Source: Alphaproteobacteria bacterium
Lineage (GTDB): Bacteria > Pseudomonadota > Alphaproteobacteria > Rhizobiales > Devosiaceae
Assembly: GCA_018820005.1 (NCBI GenBank)
Contig: JAHJOS010000282.1
Location: 1-6,169 of the forward strand
Length of the DNA: 6,169 nt
Direction of reading: 5' to 3'
Each line of letters begins with the position of its first letter. Position 1 is the stretch's first letter. Shown in pieces: positions 5,176 to 6,169 of this stretch. The position numbers and the translations under genes were made by a program. The notes below the pieces were generated by a model. It ran no database searches and was not told the origin of the DNA. It was given only the letters and a program-made list of their open reading frames with translations.

Positions 5176-6169
5176 TTGGCACAGCAAACTGTGACGAAAG
5201 AAGACTTTGAATCGCTGCTGATGGACTCGTTCGTTGATAACGAGCCGCTAGAAGGCGCCGTCGTCAAGGGTACGGTCGTAGCGATCGAAAAAGACCTGGC
5301 GATCATCGACGTCGGTCTCAAGACCGAAGGTCGTATTGCGCTCAAGGAATTCGGCCAGGCTGGCCGTGACGGCACCATCAAGGTGGGTTCGGTTGTCGAG
5401 GTCTATGTGGACCGCGTCGAGAACGCCGCTGGCGAAGCCGTGCTGAGCCGCGAGAAGGCCCGTCGTGAAGAGAGCTGGGTCAAGCTCGAAGTCATGTACA
5501 ACAACAATGAGCGCGTTGAAGGCACCATCTTCAACCAGGTCAAGGGTGGCTTCACCGTCGACCTCGAAGGCGCCGTTGCGTTCCTTCCCCGTTCGCAGGT
5601 CGATATTCGCCCGATCCGCGATATTGCACCGCTGATGAACGTGCCGCAGCCGTTCCAGATCCTCAAGATGGACAAGCGTCGCGGCAATATCGTCGTGTCG
5701 CGTCGCGCCATTCTCGAAGAGTCGCGCGCCGAACAGCGTTCGGAAATCGTGCAGCAGCTCGAAGAGGGCCAGGTTGTCGACGGCGTGGTCAAGAACATCA
5801 CCGATTACGGTGCGTTCGTTGACCTGGGCGGTATCGATGGTCTCCTGCATGTCACCGACATCGCATGGCGTCGCGTCAACCACCCGTCCGAAGTGCTCAC
5901 GATCGGCGAGACCATCAAGGTCCAGATCGTTCGCATCAACCACGAGTCTCACCGTATCTCGCTCGGCATGAAGCAGCTTCAGGCCGATCCGTGGGAAGGC
6001 ATTGAGGCCAAATACCCGATCGAGGCCAAGTTCACCGGCCGCGTCACCAACATCACCGACTACGGTGCTTTTGTTGAGCTGGAGCCAGGCATTGAAGGCC
6101 TGATCCACGTGTCCGAGATGAGCTGGACCAAGAAGAACGTCCACCCCGGCAAGATCGTTTCGACCTCCC
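5176..6169 (+). CDS. rpsA: 30S ribosomal protein S1 (partial, cut by the right window edge)
   Basis: S1 binds mRNA on the 30S subunit and helps initiate translation. About 331 codons are present, somewhat more than half of a typical alphaproteobacterial S1. Four S1/OB-fold domains are visible: about residues 26-92 (ending VLSREKARREESW), 112-176 (NQVKGGFTVDLEG, FLPRSQVD), 197-265 (VKNITDYGAFVDLGGIDGLLHVTDI, the strongest RNA-binding domain type) and 285 to the edge (VTNITDYGAFVELEPGIEGLIHVSEMSW). The first two are the divergent domains that dock on the ribosome in known S1 proteins. The start is the TTG at 5176, chosen from its ribosome site and the product beginning MAQQTVTKEDF; an in-frame ATG at 5137 would add 13 residues. 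Codon use shifts to GGT, CGT and GTT compared with cmk, as expected of a highly expressed gene. The frame stays open at the window edge. Confidence 0.97.
   Translation, partial: MAQQTVTKEDFESLLMDSFVDNEPLEGAVVKGTVVAIEKDLAIIDVGLKTEGRIALKEFGQAGRDGTIKVGSVVEVYVDRVENAAGEAVLSREKARREESWVKLEVMYNNNERVEGTIFNQVKGGFTVDLEGAVAFLPRSQVDIRPIRDIAPLMNVPQPFQILKMDKRRGNIVVSRRAILEESRAEQRSEIVQQLEEGQVVDGVVKNITDYGAFVDLGGIDGLLHVTDIAWRRVNHPSEVLTIGETIKVQIVRINHESHRISLGMKQLQADPWEGIEAKYPIEAKFTGRVTNITDYGAFVELEPGIEGLIHVSEMSWTKKNVHPGKIVSTS

Noticed and set aside
5248..6144. 298-codon minus-strand frame
   Set aside because: It is antisense to rpsA, whose four S1 domains are unmistakable. The Asp/His/Leu-rich product is a codon-bias shadow.

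Overview
The window looks like the chromosome of an alphaproteobacterium, most likely of the order Hyphomicrobiales (Rhizobiales). The evidence is GC-rich third codon positions, a FYDLN-acid (TIGR02300) protein of the alphaproteobacterial type, and the block tRNA-Ala / TIGR02300 / aroA / cmk / rpsA, which is common in that order. The genus cannot be fixed from the sequence; a Devosia-like lineage is only a guess. I see no mobile element, CRISPR array, integrase or phage gene.

Layout. Positions 1-209 hold a short plus-strand reading frame of unknown function that may be the tail of a gene entering from the left. It converges on two minus-strand genes: a nitroreductase-family flavoprotein (1419-2021) followed by a YcaQ/AlkZ-like DNA glycosylase (219-1358). 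They are about 60 bp apart and probably co-transcribed. Next come a minus-strand tRNA-Ala(GGC) at 2232-2307 and a minus-strand FYDLN-acid gene (2448-2861) with its own strong -35 box. Divergent from these, on the plus strand, are an AroA-like gene (3026-4348), cmk (4351-4998, 2 bp downstream) and the first ~331 codons of rpsA (5176 to the window edge).

How they fit. The right half is a housekeeping block: shikimate pathway, CMP kinase and ribosomal protein S1. Here it carries an anomaly. The gene in the aroA slot is a full-length intact frame with a clear class II EPSP synthase scaffold, yet nearly every known substrate-binding or catalytic position is replaced. These include the PGDKSISHR lysine and serine, the GNA(A/G)T loop, the arginine before the domain hinge, the SAQ triad, the TRDH arginine and the catalytic aspartate. 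The [VK]KESDR block is shortened away. It looks like a pseudoenzyme, or a repurposed paralogue, kept in the ancestral operon position. This is the best candidate for something undescribed.

Secondary points are a structured cmk-rpsA intergenic region with three hairpins around a plausible promoter, an rpsA gene that probably starts at TTG, and a TIGR02300 protein in which both zinc-knuckle cysteine pairs are replaced while the fold motif remains. No gene-free stretch exceeds 300 bases.
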